Source of the DNA: Beta vulgaris subsp. vulgaris
Taxonomy: Eukaryota; Streptophyta; Magnoliopsida; Caryophyllales; Amaranthaceae
Direction of reading: 5' to 3'
Length of the DNA: 64,000 nt
NCBI RefSeq assembly: GCF_026745355.1
Contig: NC_079202.1
Location: 45,200,173 to 45,264,172 of the forward strand
The notes under the pieces were generated by a model. That model saw nothing but the letters and a program-made list of their open reading frames with translations, was not told the origin of the DNA and searched no databases. The position numbers were made by a program, and so were the translations under genes. Of the stretch, positions 12,118 to 22,706 are shown piece by piece (position 1 is the first letter of the stretch; every line of letters starts with the position of its first letter).

Positions 12118-13639
12118 CATATATAAATATAAAGAAGAAGGCCACGGGGCATTCAGTTAGAGCTTTCTTGCCCATGTGGCATGCTCTATTGCTTAGAATC
12201 TCAAAGAGATTGTCTACGTGGACTCTCAATTGTGTTGCGTGTTAATTCACTACGATTGCACTAATCACGTTGTAATTTGATTTAGGAAGTAAATCATGTA
12301 ATTACCGTGTTAATTGATATTAAGATCAATTTGAATGGCTGAATTATAGGAAAATTACATAAAGTTTTCCACATGTAATACCTAATTGAGAATATTCGGT
12401 CAATCAATTTTCATGATGGCCTCAATCATGCGATTAGATTGATACTAGAATGGATCAAAAATAGGAAACTTTATGGATCAAAATCAATTCCCTTCGAATT
12501 ATAACTTGCACTATGATATTGAAGCTAATGTTAAGGAATTATGTTGGTTTATTTTATAAGCCACAATTAATAATTCTGAGCAAAAAAAAAATCCACCAAT
12601 CTCTCCAACACAGTACACTTTGAATCCACTAATGGTCGGCTTACCTTTGCCTTCTCTTCCACCTTCCTGTGGTGCACTGGTGCTTCCGATGAACATCGGT
12701 AGAGCAGAAGAGCAGAAGGACAGACTGTCGAAGGAGGGTTGGACCCAATTGTGGGTTTCTTAATCTAATAATCTAAACAAAAAGAAAAAGGAAAACTTAG
12801 TTACAAATTGAGAGAGATGGAAAAGATTGGATTGGTTTCATAGCATTTTATGTAACATGAAAATTAGGAATGCGGGTGGTTAATAATTGAGGATACGAAA
12901 ATGTTGTGAATTTTGATTTTTTTTTTTTAATACTTCTGTAGTGAATTGTGTTTTTTTTTGTATAATTTTGTTGTGAATTGTGAATTTTTTTTGTATATTT
13001 GTGTTATAAGCAAGACACTTTTGTAACTTTTTTAATTTTGGTGTTGTTAATTGTTTGGTTGGTTAAAAAAAACATGAAAAGTGAGATTTTCTAGGAAGCA
13101 TAAGAAGCCAAAGTGTATTGTTTGGTTGAAAAATATGAAACTTAGAACTTTCTGCAAAATGCAGAAATTTATTACTTATTCTTTCGGGAAGTTAAAGATA
13201 AGGTTATACACTTTCTAGAAAATACAAGTTCATGTGAAAACTAAAATTTTGGAAAAAGCTACTTCGGATGTTGGGCCAAACAAGCACTTAATTTGTACTT
13301 CAATAGTTTTTTTTTTTTTGTAACGGGTACTATCACAATAAATATTACTCTACCCCTCATTCAAATTCCTGGATCCGCCCTTAATCCTCGAGATTTGTAG
13401 ACCAACTTTTGCACTTTTGGTTTTGAACTTTTGTGGAACAAAGGTCGAGCTATTGTAATTGATATAACAGGTAATAAAAGAGAGAAGAGAAAATAAAAAC
13501 AAGTATCACTAGAGTATTATAGCTATTGTAATTGATAGATCTCAACCATTGATAAGGTTGATTTTAGTTTTATCAAACATATAATACTACGATTGATAAA
13601 TTTTCCAAATTTGAATCTGTATAAACATCAATATCATCT
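12118..13639. other. Intergenic, mostly featureless; a lone hAT terminus
   Basis: No gene is supported. At 13362-13379, TTCCTGGATCCGCC is the outer end of the same hAT family that bounds 15916-17908; no partner end is visible. About 13020-13290 has GTTTGGTTG and GGCCAAACAAGCAC ends typical of a decayed hAT MITE. The rest is AT-rich with T runs. Confidence 0.4.
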
Positions 13640-13766
13640 TCTGATCAATAACTTCAGGGGTCGGAAGTTCCCTCTAGGTTCCCGTAGGTTTCCTTGGGAG
13701 GGTGTTCTAGGCGATTTTCCTAGGGTTTCCCTTGGGGGCTGTGTTCTCGAGTTTTGACTCGAGATT

Positions 13767-13894
13767 CGTGGATTTCTTTGCATGGAGTCCAATACTCATG
13801 CAGACATGAATGATCACAGAGTACCAGTTTCGTGGATTTCTTTGCATGGAGTCCAATACTCATGCAGACATGAATGATCACAGAGTACCAGTTT
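13767..13894 (+). repeat. Perfect 64-bp tandem duplication at the start of LINE ORF1
   Basis: Bases 13767-13830 and 13831-13894 are identical. The unit starts CGTGGATTTCTTTGCATGG and contains the ORF1 start codon. As 64 is not a multiple of three, initiation at the first ATG runs out of frame; the second copy restores a start at 13846. Being identical, the duplication is recent compared with the decayed element around it. Confidence 0.95.
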
Positions 13895-15204
13895 CGGAAA
13901 ACAATGATGAGAGAAATAAGGAGGATGATGGTGGAAAGTTAGGTGAACAGTAACCATAGTAAGAACCCTAATGATGAAGATGCGATTGAATGGAATGTTG
14001 ATGATGTAGACGAGGAGGACGCTCGTATTGAGTTAGGGCTTGTGGGGAAATTATGGACGAATCGAAACATAAATACAAACGCTTTTATGAATACAATGAA
14101 AAACGTTTGGGCAACCTACGTATGTGCTTGATATAAGTAGTATAGGAGAGAATACCTATGTCTTCCAATTCCACCATTGGAGGGATAAATTTCGAGTCTT
14201 GGAGGGACAACCATGGCATTTTGACCGCCACGCTTTATTAATTAGTGACATCAAAGGTAACACGAAACCATCATAAATGGTGTTGTATGAGTTGCCTATG
14301 TGGGTAAGGGTGTACAATTTGCCCTTTAAGGGTAGATTAAATCCGGAAAACGTCGAGGCTATCGGGAAGAAACTTGGAGGGTTTGTGAAGGCGGACTGTT
14401 CGAGATCGATAGGAATTGACAAGTCGATACGTCTCCTAGTTAACGTGGATGTTCGCAAGCCTCTGACTCAGAAAATCAAAGTTAAAATGCGAGGGGGTGA
14501 CGAAGATTTCTTTAAGGTAAAATACGAAAAACCACCCTTGTTTTGCTTTTGTTATAGTAGAATGGGGCATGATTTAAAAGATTGTATGGACTATAAAGAG
14601 GAGGAAGAGTCGACTGTGAGGTATGGGGGATGGTTAAAGGCGTCTCCTTGGAAGAAAGTGAGCCTTGAGATGGATAGGGGACGAAAAGTCGATCATGGTA
14701 GTTGTGCAAATAAAGCAATTGTTTATCACTAGACCAAGGTCGACAGTAAGTATTAAAGAAAAGGAGGAGGTGCAAAAGATGGTTGGTAAAATGACAGAGA
14801 TTACTTTGGAGGTGGAAGGATTGAAGGAGGGTGTGGCTGTTATTCACACTGATGAAGGAAGCAAAAAAGGGGGTGAAGGAGAGGGGCAGATGGCAAACAT
14901 CACAATAAATGCTTCACAGCCAGTAGAGGAGAATGGTACAGATGTTGTTACTTATAAACCAACTAGTACCCAGAAGAAAAAAGGATGGAAAAAGAAGGCT
15001 AGAGAGGAAGGACAGGTGAGTAGTGGTGCAAATGTGGTCAGTGGGGTTCGAAAGAAAACGAGGTAGGATGAAGCTGATTATGATGAGCTGCATGAAGGTG
15101 AGACTTGCGGAATTAAGAAGAAAATTGGTTTAGATGTATACGTGGTGAATAATATTTTTGAGGATGTGACGGGCCCCACTAATAGGGCTTTTGGTGGCCA
15201 ATGA
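13846..15204 (+). pseudogene. LINE ORF1 (DUF4283-type RNA-binding protein with CCHC knuckle), broken
   Basis: Plant LINE ORF1 proteins bind the element RNA. The pieces are MESNTHADMNDHRV (13846 on), VGKLWTNRNINTNAFMNTMKNVW (about 14040-14110), and then a long block at 14277-14732 with LPMWVRVYNLPFK, IGKKLGGFVKAD and RLLVNVDVRKPL, typical of the DUF4283 region. The zinc knuckle reads FCFCYSRMGHDLKDC, with the second Cys of the usual C-x2-C changed to Tyr. The Lys/Glu-rich tail shifts frame at about 14700 and has one in-frame stop after 15066 before ending at 15204. Frameshifts at about 13960, 14130 and 14700 make it a pseudogene. Confidence 0.8.
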
Positions 15205-15603
15205 GTAATGTGTTAGCATGGAACTGCCGGGGGTTGGGGAGCATGCCGGTAGTCAATGCGATGCGTCGCATTGTGTTACATGAAAAACCTCAGATAGTGT
15301 TTGTAATAGTCGGTATTTCTAAACATGTTTAAGGTGAGTTAGTTGTTTATAAATGAAACTAGACTATTTGGAGAATTATAGTATTATGATTCTTGTATTG
15401 CGAAAATTTATGAGTTTTGAAATTTTGATAATCTAAAATCAGATTTTTGGTAAAATAGATATAATAAAATAAAAGAACTAGCTCGTAATCTAGTGGGATA
15501 AATTGACTAAAAATTCAAATATTTCTGATCTATTAGATGTGATTAACAATTAATTTAATTTCTACCACTTTGGTTTTAATGTTTGATATAATTGGTAGAT
15601 TTA

Positions 15604-15880
15604 AGCGGAATCACATGTTTGGTTGCCATTAGTAAAGGAAGTGAAAGAAAGGAAATAAAGAAAACATAAGTAAAAAGCTTGTTAGCTTTCTTTGCTGTCA
15701 AATTTCTCCGATTTTGAGAGGAAAGGAAAGCAAGGATTTAAGAGTATTCTTTTCCTTCCACTTCCTCTCCTTTCCCATCAAACTCATCTTATTTTCTTTT
15801 ACCAAACATAAGAAAGTTTATTTTTACCTTTTTTTTTCTTTCTTTTTCATCCAAATCCTTCCTACCAAACAAAATCGTAT
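15604..15880. mobile_element. MITE-like repeat with TGTTTGGT/ACCAAACA ends
   Basis: Imperfect inverted ends: ACATGTTTGGTTGCCATTA at about 15613 and CCTACCAAACAAAAT at about 15860. The interior is strongly purine-rich on the left and pyrimidine-rich on the right (GGAAGTGAAAG against CTTTCCCATC), so it can fold back. Non-coding. Target duplication not resolved. Confidence 0.45.
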
Positions 15881-16023
15881 GTTTTTGCACTTATCTCGTG
15901 CATATAAGATGCAACCAGTGGCGGATACCCACTGAACCCACGCGGATCTAGGAAAAAACTGAAAAATAAAGGAAACTGAGTAACAGATGATATAATAAAC
16001 AAGCGTATTATTTCACTATAAAG

Positions 16024-16101
16024 CATTCTGTCTCAGCGGTAAAGTGCGTATTATATTGAGTTTTGGTACTCAAGGTCGCAGGTTCAACTCCTGCGGGAAG
16101 C
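16024..16101 (+). other. tRNA-like module with A and B boxes
   Basis: TGTCTCAGCGG (about 16028-16038) matches the pol III A box at all but one position, and GTTCAACTC (about 16081) matches the B box GWTCRANNC exactly. The B box sits in a perfect 5-bp T-arm (CGCAG/CTGCG), and TTGAG/CTCAA forms an anticodon-like arm with an 8-base loop. A matching acceptor stem is not evident. It is a tRNA-derived sequence, perhaps a SINE head, not a tRNA gene. Confidence 0.55.
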
Positions 16102-16685
16102 TTTTCTCTGTTTTATTATTTCTTTATTCTTCGGTCTTCCCCTTATCATTTCATTCTTTTAATACTACAGTCTACAAATAGCTTATGTTTCAAATCTTGG
16201 TCTTCTATTTTCTTTTGTTTTAGTACTCTCTTTATTAATTAACTAGCCTTTTATATCTACAATTCTCACCATCCCATCAAGTATTAAAACATCAAAAGAT
16301 AATGAATCTAGGTTATTTTTCATTCTCTTCCTAGTTCCCTTACTTAAGTAATCAAGTAATCATGTATTACTAAGTGAAACTAGTCATTAAATTATGTTAA
16401 TTAGTTAATTTACTAATCATATATTTATATGATATGCAATGAGAAGTGTGTTAAACGGAAAAGGATTAATGTGTATGTATATTAAATTTTCATATGTGCA
16501 TTTTATAAATTAAATATACAAGTTATAACTTTTGACATGGAAGAATTTATACATCACTTGTAAACAAAAATAGTATCAGTAAACTTGTTGTTAGAATGTT
16601 AGTCACTTTAATACATATTAGTGTTGATTTATTGTTACTCACTTTATTTCAGATTTCATATTTTGTGCTAGTTGCTAATATTTCT

Positions 16686-16696
16686 TATATATATAT

Positions 16697-16771
<75 letters not shown>
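16686..16771. repeat. (TA)n microsatellite
   Basis: About 43 TA dinucleotide units, with one slip (ATAATA) near 16707-16711. It lies inside the hAT element. Probably length-variable and able to extrude a cruciform. Confidence 0.97.
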
Positions 16772-16774
<3 letters not shown>

Positions 16775-17004
16775 TAATAGTTCGTTTTATAACTTTGTAT
16801 TTGTTTTATAAGATATTGATACTTTTTTGTTAATATAAATATGAATTATTGTAATTTTTTGTAACGATGTAATTAAGGATAAAAGCTCTCCTAAGCAAAA
16901 TTGTTGAAAGTTTCCCTTCTTATTAAAAAAATGTAAATGACATTAAAATGAAAGAGAACGTATTGTGTCGGACTCGTCCGATCATAATCTTTGGTCGAAC
17001 GACT

Positions 17005-17300
17005 TTCAGGTGGTTCCAATTTTTTTCCAGTTAGTCTTAATTTTTTTCAGGTAGTCTTCATTTTTTTTCAGGTAGTCTTCATTTTTTTCAGGTAGTCTTC
17101 ATTTTTTTTTCAGTTAGTCCATTATTTCTTTCAGTTGGCCCATTATTTCTTTCAGTTGGTCCATTTTTTGTTTCAGTTGGTCTATTATTTATTTCAGTTG
17201 GTATACATATTACAAAACAAAGTCCAACTGAAAGAAAACAAAGTCCAACTGAAAGAAAACAAAGTCCAACTGAAAGAAAACAAAGTCCAACTGAAAAGAA
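17005..17300. repeat. Two minisatellite arrays in mirror orientation
   Basis: From 17005 to about 17205 a unit near TCAGTTGGTCCATTTTTT, or its variant TCAGGTAGTCTTCATTTTTT, repeats about nine times. From 17215 to 17300 the unit GTCCAACTGAAAGAAAACAAA repeats four times on the opposite strand sense (GTCCAACTGAAA is the complement of TTTCAGTTGGAC). The two arrays can pair into a long hairpin. The frames seen here are repeat artefacts. Confidence 0.85.
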
Positions 17301-17809
17301 AACAAAACACTAACCTCTGCTTTCTCTCACTTTCTCCTTCTTCTTCATTCCTCTTCTGCCAGCTTAACAAAATTGTACACTTTGTATACTGCACGCAAAC
17401 TTCATGAAAGTCGCGTCACGAAACGTTTTTCATACTTCAGAATCTTCAGGGAAACTTCCTCATCGGCGGAATATCATTATAAACACCTGTTTCCATGTTT
17501 CAGTTTGGTGTCCGAATATTGTTTCCGAATATCGCGTCACAATTTGTTGTATATTTCAGTTTGTTTCAGTTTGGTGTTAACATAGGTACTAATTACTAAA
17601 AAAATTATACGACTCTTACATCACAATTTTGTTTCAGCAAAGCAAGGGAAGTTTCAGCGAAGAAGAAAGAGAGAAAATGGGTCTGTAGCTTTGGATATCT
17701 TGATTTTTCTATTTTTTCTATTTTGAACCTTCTTTTCCTTTTTCTTTTTAATCTTTCTTTTCTCCTTTGCTGTATATTATAGTACTGGGCTCAGCCCGTC
17801 TGACGAGAA

Positions 17810-17836
17810 TATTGGGTCAGACGATCTGACCCAATA
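17810..17836. other. Perfect 12-bp hairpin near the hAT right end
   Basis: Bases 17810-17821 (TATTGGGTCAGA) pair with 17825-17836 across a 3-base loop CGA. Subterminal inverted repeats like this are common in hAT elements as transposase binding sites, so that is the likeliest reading. Confidence 0.6.
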
Positions 17837-18087
17837 CTTTCACAAAATGTAATTTGAAACTTATATTTATTTCGAACCCACGTGGCTCAATTCCTGGATC
17901 CGCCGCTAGATGCAACTGTCGTAAGTCTTGAGGTGCAAGAAATAGAATTTCACATTCGAGCTCTAAACCAACTTCGAAGCTAAAATCTCTTTTTTTTGAA
18001 ACCTTAACTATCAGCAAAATCGTATAGAAGTAGAACCTATTATCATCGCACTCCTCTTCTCTTCCTCCCGCCATTTCCAGCATAACA

Positions 18088-21000
18088 ATGGAAGAATACT
18101 TGCAATACATGAAAACTCTTCGCACTCAAATGAACGGTTCTCTCTTTCTCTTTCTCAAATTTTCTGATTTCAACTCATACTAGAACAACAAAAACCTAAT
18201 TTCTCGTTGCTGCGAACAGATGTGGAAGATCAAGCCACAAAAATCTCCGTTGAGGAGCAAATGCAAATTACTACCATTCACACTCTCGAGAAAGATCTCA
18301 AATCAGGTTTTCCACTTTTTCCTTTCTCTTTTATTCAATCTTTATCATCATTTTCGTCCTCAAATTGGATTAGTTAAGCTTAATTAAAAGTTATAAATCA
18401 GCAATTACATTTAATAACTTGCAATTGCATTGATGATGATGATCGACGAATTTTCAGCGAAGTCGGAAATGAAGCGAGTTATGGAAGAGACTGATGAAAT
18501 GGTTAAAGTTAAAGCTGAATTATGCTCCAAAATTTTGGAGAAGCAGAAAAAATTTACTTCCTTAGAATCTGACTCTGTCAATCTCTCACAGGTTTCTACA
18601 GTTTTCTTAATTGGTTAACTAATTCTATTTAGCACTTCATAAGTTATTTAGTATGTGCAATTTTGCAGTCATATGTGTGCATTTTAGTAGGCGTAAGTAA
18701 CTTTGGTTCAAGCACTTGTTTACTTTTGTTTTGTGCTGATTAATTTGATTATTAGTTGTTTTAGTACAATGTTCATTTTTAAGTGTAGAACATTGAGATG
18801 CAGAGAACATAGATAGTATGCGAAGCTAAACACATATATATATAAGTTGATATTTATGTTAATGTGTTGGAGATTCTGCATGATATACTCATCCTTACTA
18901 CCTTATAACATTTCATCCATACTTGATGCTGCTCAGTAAATTCTTTATAAAAAAAAGTAACTATTGCGGTCTTTTTTGGTTTGTATTGCAGACTTTGGAA
19001 CTTATTCAACAAGAAAAAAACAACTTATCAACGAAAGTTCTTGAGAAAAGGTGATTTAGATTGTGCATGTAGATTAACCACATTGATTACATAATATTCT
19101 AAATTATATATTTCGATTGCTTCCAGATCATATTATGACAAGGTTGTTGAGGATATGATTTCCAAAATGCAAGAACAGAAGGTTAGATTTCGCTTTATTA
19201 TTTCTCACTATGTTGGGAGGAATTATACCAAATCCTTGGGTGATGTTTTGGCAGGACTGGCTGGATCATAAAGTACGTAATGAGGTGAGAATTGATTTCG
19301 TGTTTCAGTGGATTTTTTAGATTGTAGTTGTGTCGTTCAATGCTCATCCAGAAGACTTCTATATATTTTCGGCACATCTCTCAATTATCTTTCATTAGTT
19401 AATTTTATTAATATTAAGGAGTGTACAACCAATGACAAAATTTTATTGAGATTTGTGCAGTCCAAGATGCTATTTGGGCACTTATGTCTGCATATAATCG
19501 AAGTTACTGTCATTTGTATGTTTTCTTTTTTGTTTTGTTTATGGTGTTCTGTCTGCTGCTTTCTCGAGGAGCCGATTTTTTTAGTATCTTCCAATTTCTC
19601 GCTTTAATGTTATTGCCTCTCCTGCGAATATTTCACATCATTATCTCAATCCCTAAGAGGGTGAACAATTGAAACTGTTAATCCTTGTTATCTGCAGCCC
19701 TCTGAAAGGAGTTTCATGGAAACAGATTTGACTCCAGGTATAGACAGTATCTAGTTGAAAAGAGTTTTGTGATTTGATATCTTCTGCCACGAACCTGTAA
19801 CAACTACAAGTCAATAACCCCCTCCCACCCCTTGAAGAATAGGTAAAAGATGGGAAATAGGGAATTTCTGGTCATAAATGTCAGCCATGATGCATATAGC
19901 TTCTTATGTGACAGAGCATATCATTTCCCGTTACATTACTACTTTAATAGTTTCATGTACAGTTTGCACATCTAACATGAATATCGTCACATAATTTTTG
20001 TTCTCTGTATATGCATTTACAAGAGAGTTATTACTTGCCAATGATGTGCACAAAGGCTGACATTGGTTTAGAAAGGACATATGAGTTTTGATAAAAGTAA
20101 GAGAAGAATATCACTTTGAAGATCAGTCTAATTCTGCCACAGGTTGGAAGGTTTTTTTTTATAGTTGTAGATACCTCAGTTGCTTGGTTTGGTGTCAGAA
20201 TGGAGTTGCAGGCTGCTTGTCACATAGCATAGCTTGAAAGATGCCTGAATTGGTTTTCCATCAATGAACATAATAGTTTGAAAGAATTTGGAGGCAGGGC
20301 CAACAGCACTGCTATGGGATGACAGTATGCACATTTTATTTCCTATTTCCTTTTGTCTTTTGGGTCATGAATATCTAAACATAACAGGTTATACATCAAC
20401 TGATATGTTAGTTGGATGCCAATACTTCTACCCATACATTTGAGGATGTCTTTTGAGGTGATTGTTGAAAGGACTCGGAAACATATAGTAGGCATATGTA
20501 TTTAGGGCTCACACTTGATGGCGCATAATACGCCTTATCCTGATTTTGTTGATTGAATCTTGCAGAAGTATCCAGCAAGGGTCCAGCCCAATGCAGCTCG
20601 GTATGAACATTTTCCAGCAAACTTTTGTTCAGAATTCATTTTGTAATTTTAGCATCATACTGGATAATAACCTTCATAGGAAGATGAGGACAAGAAGCTC
20701 CTACTGGGGAAACTGCAAACTGCACAATCTCAGCTTGATGAGATTATAAAAGCAAAAATCAGACTAATTTCAGAGAACACTGAGGTTGGCTCCCCAAAAT
20801 CTTATTTTTGCGATTTCTCAAAATCTTATTTACAAGAAATTCTAGAACCTTTAATTTGTCTTCAGAATTCCGGACAACACTTTCCTTTCCACAATCTGCT
20901 ATCAGACTCAGTTTGTCTTGTTTCTGCTTTATATCTATTTCGATGTTTCAGTTGAAGCAATCTGTTGAGCAATTAAAGAATGATATAAATAATCTCAAGG

Positions 21001-21584
21001 TGGTGCATCTACTCTCTTTCTATCACACCATCTTTCCCCAAAAGGTTTGGTTTTTAATTTGTTCCTTATGTCCTTGCCAATTACAGCCAGAGCTTAGTGC
21101 CACAGAATTGAGTACACTGGAAGAGGAACACAAGGCTCTCTTGTCAGAGAAGGATGGAGAATTGGAGTACATGCGGAGTTTGGATACCAACCTCGAGAAA
21201 CTGAAGGTACATGTCAAATTGCCACTTCGTGTTCTACTGTTGCTGTTTGCTAAAACTGCAGTGTGCTTCTTGGTATCATTAATGTAGTTTCGCAAGATCC
21301 AGACTTATTCATGACTATAGAATATTGTTTGTTTGTTCACTTAGTCAGAAAGTATAATTAGGGTACCACAGTAAGTTCTGATAGCAAGATTACCTATCCT
21401 GTAAACTCTACCCACTTGGCCACTTGAGTTGTGACTCCTTTTGATATGAAGTATATGCATTTTTTCTACTAAATACTATTGAAACAGTAATATTTTGTAT
21501 TCTTAGGGAATTTCGCACGTGATCAGGTGTGCATGCGGAGGAGACTACAAGGTGGACACAGGCGGTTGTGATGTGGGAGAATAG
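18088..21584 (+). CDS. Uncharacterised plant coiled-coil protein, 12 exons, 279 residues
   Basis: I recognise no named family. Exons: 18088-18136, 18220-18306, 18458-18591, 18992-19050, 19127-19181, 19255-19284, 19698-19737, 20566-20600, 20680-20784, 20952-20999, 21087-21206, 21507-21584. All junctions are GT-AG with matching phase, and the joined 840 nt are open from ATG to TAG. The protein starts MEEYLQYMKTLRTQMN and is almost wholly heptad-like and charged (EKDLKSAKSEMKRVMEETDEM, LKQSVEQLKNDINNLK, LEEEHKALLSEKDGELEYM). It ends with a compact tail, VIRCACGGDYKV, followed by TGGCDVGE. The CxC plus a third Cys could be a degenerate metal-binding knuckle. Many exons are multiples of three (30, 48, 105, 120 nt), so skipping would keep the frame. 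A scaffold or structural role is inference only. A hAT element ends 180 bp upstream. Confidence 0.85.
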
Positions 21585-22706
21585 TATATTATTGATATCA
21601 ACTCTGAATGAATTTTGTAAGTCAAGACTTTTTCAGAAACATGGGAGATATGGATTCAGTTAACCTCATAGGTAAGTCTGTCAGTTAAACAATGTAGGAA
21701 AATTTCATGCCTTTCCTGTAATTCCTGAAATGTTGACACTATGCAAAGAGTCAAAGACCGCATGATGTATGGCTTCATATAACCAGTTACCAGTTAGCCA
21801 ATGATGCCCTTTTTGTTGCTCGGCGTTGTACGTACTGAAAGTTGTGATACTTTGAAAAACCTTGATATCAGAAGTCCCTTGTCAGCTGTTTCTAACATTT
21901 TAGTGCATTTGCATTATGAAAGGGTGTCTCGGAGACAAGTTTATCTTGTTTCCCTTTATTAAACAGATCAGACTTCGTGGTCGATTGAAGATCCAGAATC
22001 TTCTTGGGACCTAGTAGCTTATACAAACTGTGTGACTTTATGTATTGTTTATATTGTTTGGTACAGAAATGTATTCACAAACATACCGTGCCAGTGTGCC
22101 TGCATGGAAGTATATATCTGCCTCCAGATCTTTCCAACTGTTAACTAACAACATGCTGATCTAGATGGTTTAAACGTACCTGAATTTGCTGTGGTTTTTG
22201 ACAGCAAATTTTATATGGATTCCTCTGTACTCTTCAATGCTTCTTATACTAGTGCTATTATCCTGTTTTACTTAGTAAATAGCAATAGAGGGTGTTCCTC
22301 AACTCACTTGGGATATATTGGTAACGAAAAAAAGTTAGGGCGACTAAGAATAAGAAGCAATGAGTAAACTTGAACAGAGCTACCGATTTTGTGTAATCTT
22401 GTGCTTGGTTTAGTGCTTGGTTTAACAAATTATGTACGTTACACATCAATGATAAGTCATCAATCTTAATTAGGTCACCTCTAGTTTGCTCTAAAGGTGC
22501 TAATGAGCATAGCTGGCTAGTGAACTATTTAAGCTCTTCCCCAAAATTTTCAAATTTCAGGAGTCTAGTACAACCAAGTTCGATTCAAGAGACGTGTGAA
22601 CAAGCTTGATATTTCAATATATTTAAACTAATTTAGTTCACACATTATGAAATTTAACTTGAAATTTAAATAAATCAATTAAGCTGATATAAGAACACAA
22701 TATAAA
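21585..22706. other. 3' flank of the coiled-coil gene and intergenic DNA
   Basis: Presumably includes the 3' UTR; no polyadenylation site can be fixed. Short frames on both strands are unsupported. I see no repeat or gene. Confidence 0.4.

Larger units (their letters stand above)
13640..15330 (+). mobile_element. 5' half of an L1-type LINE (5' leader, ORF1, start of ORF2)
   Basis: A leader of about 200 bases is followed by ORF1 (see 13846-15204) and then by the first 43 codons of ORF2. ORF2 opens at 15201 with SNVLAWNCRGLGS and later KPQIVFV, the start of the apurinic-type endonuclease. The ORF1 stop and ORF2 start overlap in ATGA (15201-15204). The similarity ends at about 15310. LINEs are normally cut at the 5' side, so loss of the 3' side points to later deletion or recombination. 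Confidence 0.8.
15916..17908. mobile_element. Non-autonomous hAT element, 2.0 kb, with 8-bp target duplication
   Basis: The ends are CAGTGGCGGAT and ATCCGCCGCTA, inverted with two mismatches and of the usual hAT type. They are flanked by exact copies of GATGCAAC (15908-15915 and 17909-17916). There is no transposase. Inside are a tRNA-like module (16024-16101), a (TA)n tract (16686-16771), mirror-oriented minisatellites (17005-17300) and a 12-bp hairpin (17810-17836). The right end lies 180 bp before the start codon of the coiled-coil gene, so the element very probably lies within or beside that gene's promoter. Confidence 0.85.

Noticed and set aside
16024..16101. Functional tRNA gene
   Set aside because: A and B boxes and T arm fit, but the anticodon loop has eight bases and no acceptor stem forms.
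17135..17407. Open frame on the plus strand with repeated FQLV and KVQLKEN units
   Set aside because: It is the translation of minisatellite arrays inside a hAT element; no start context, homology or conservation.
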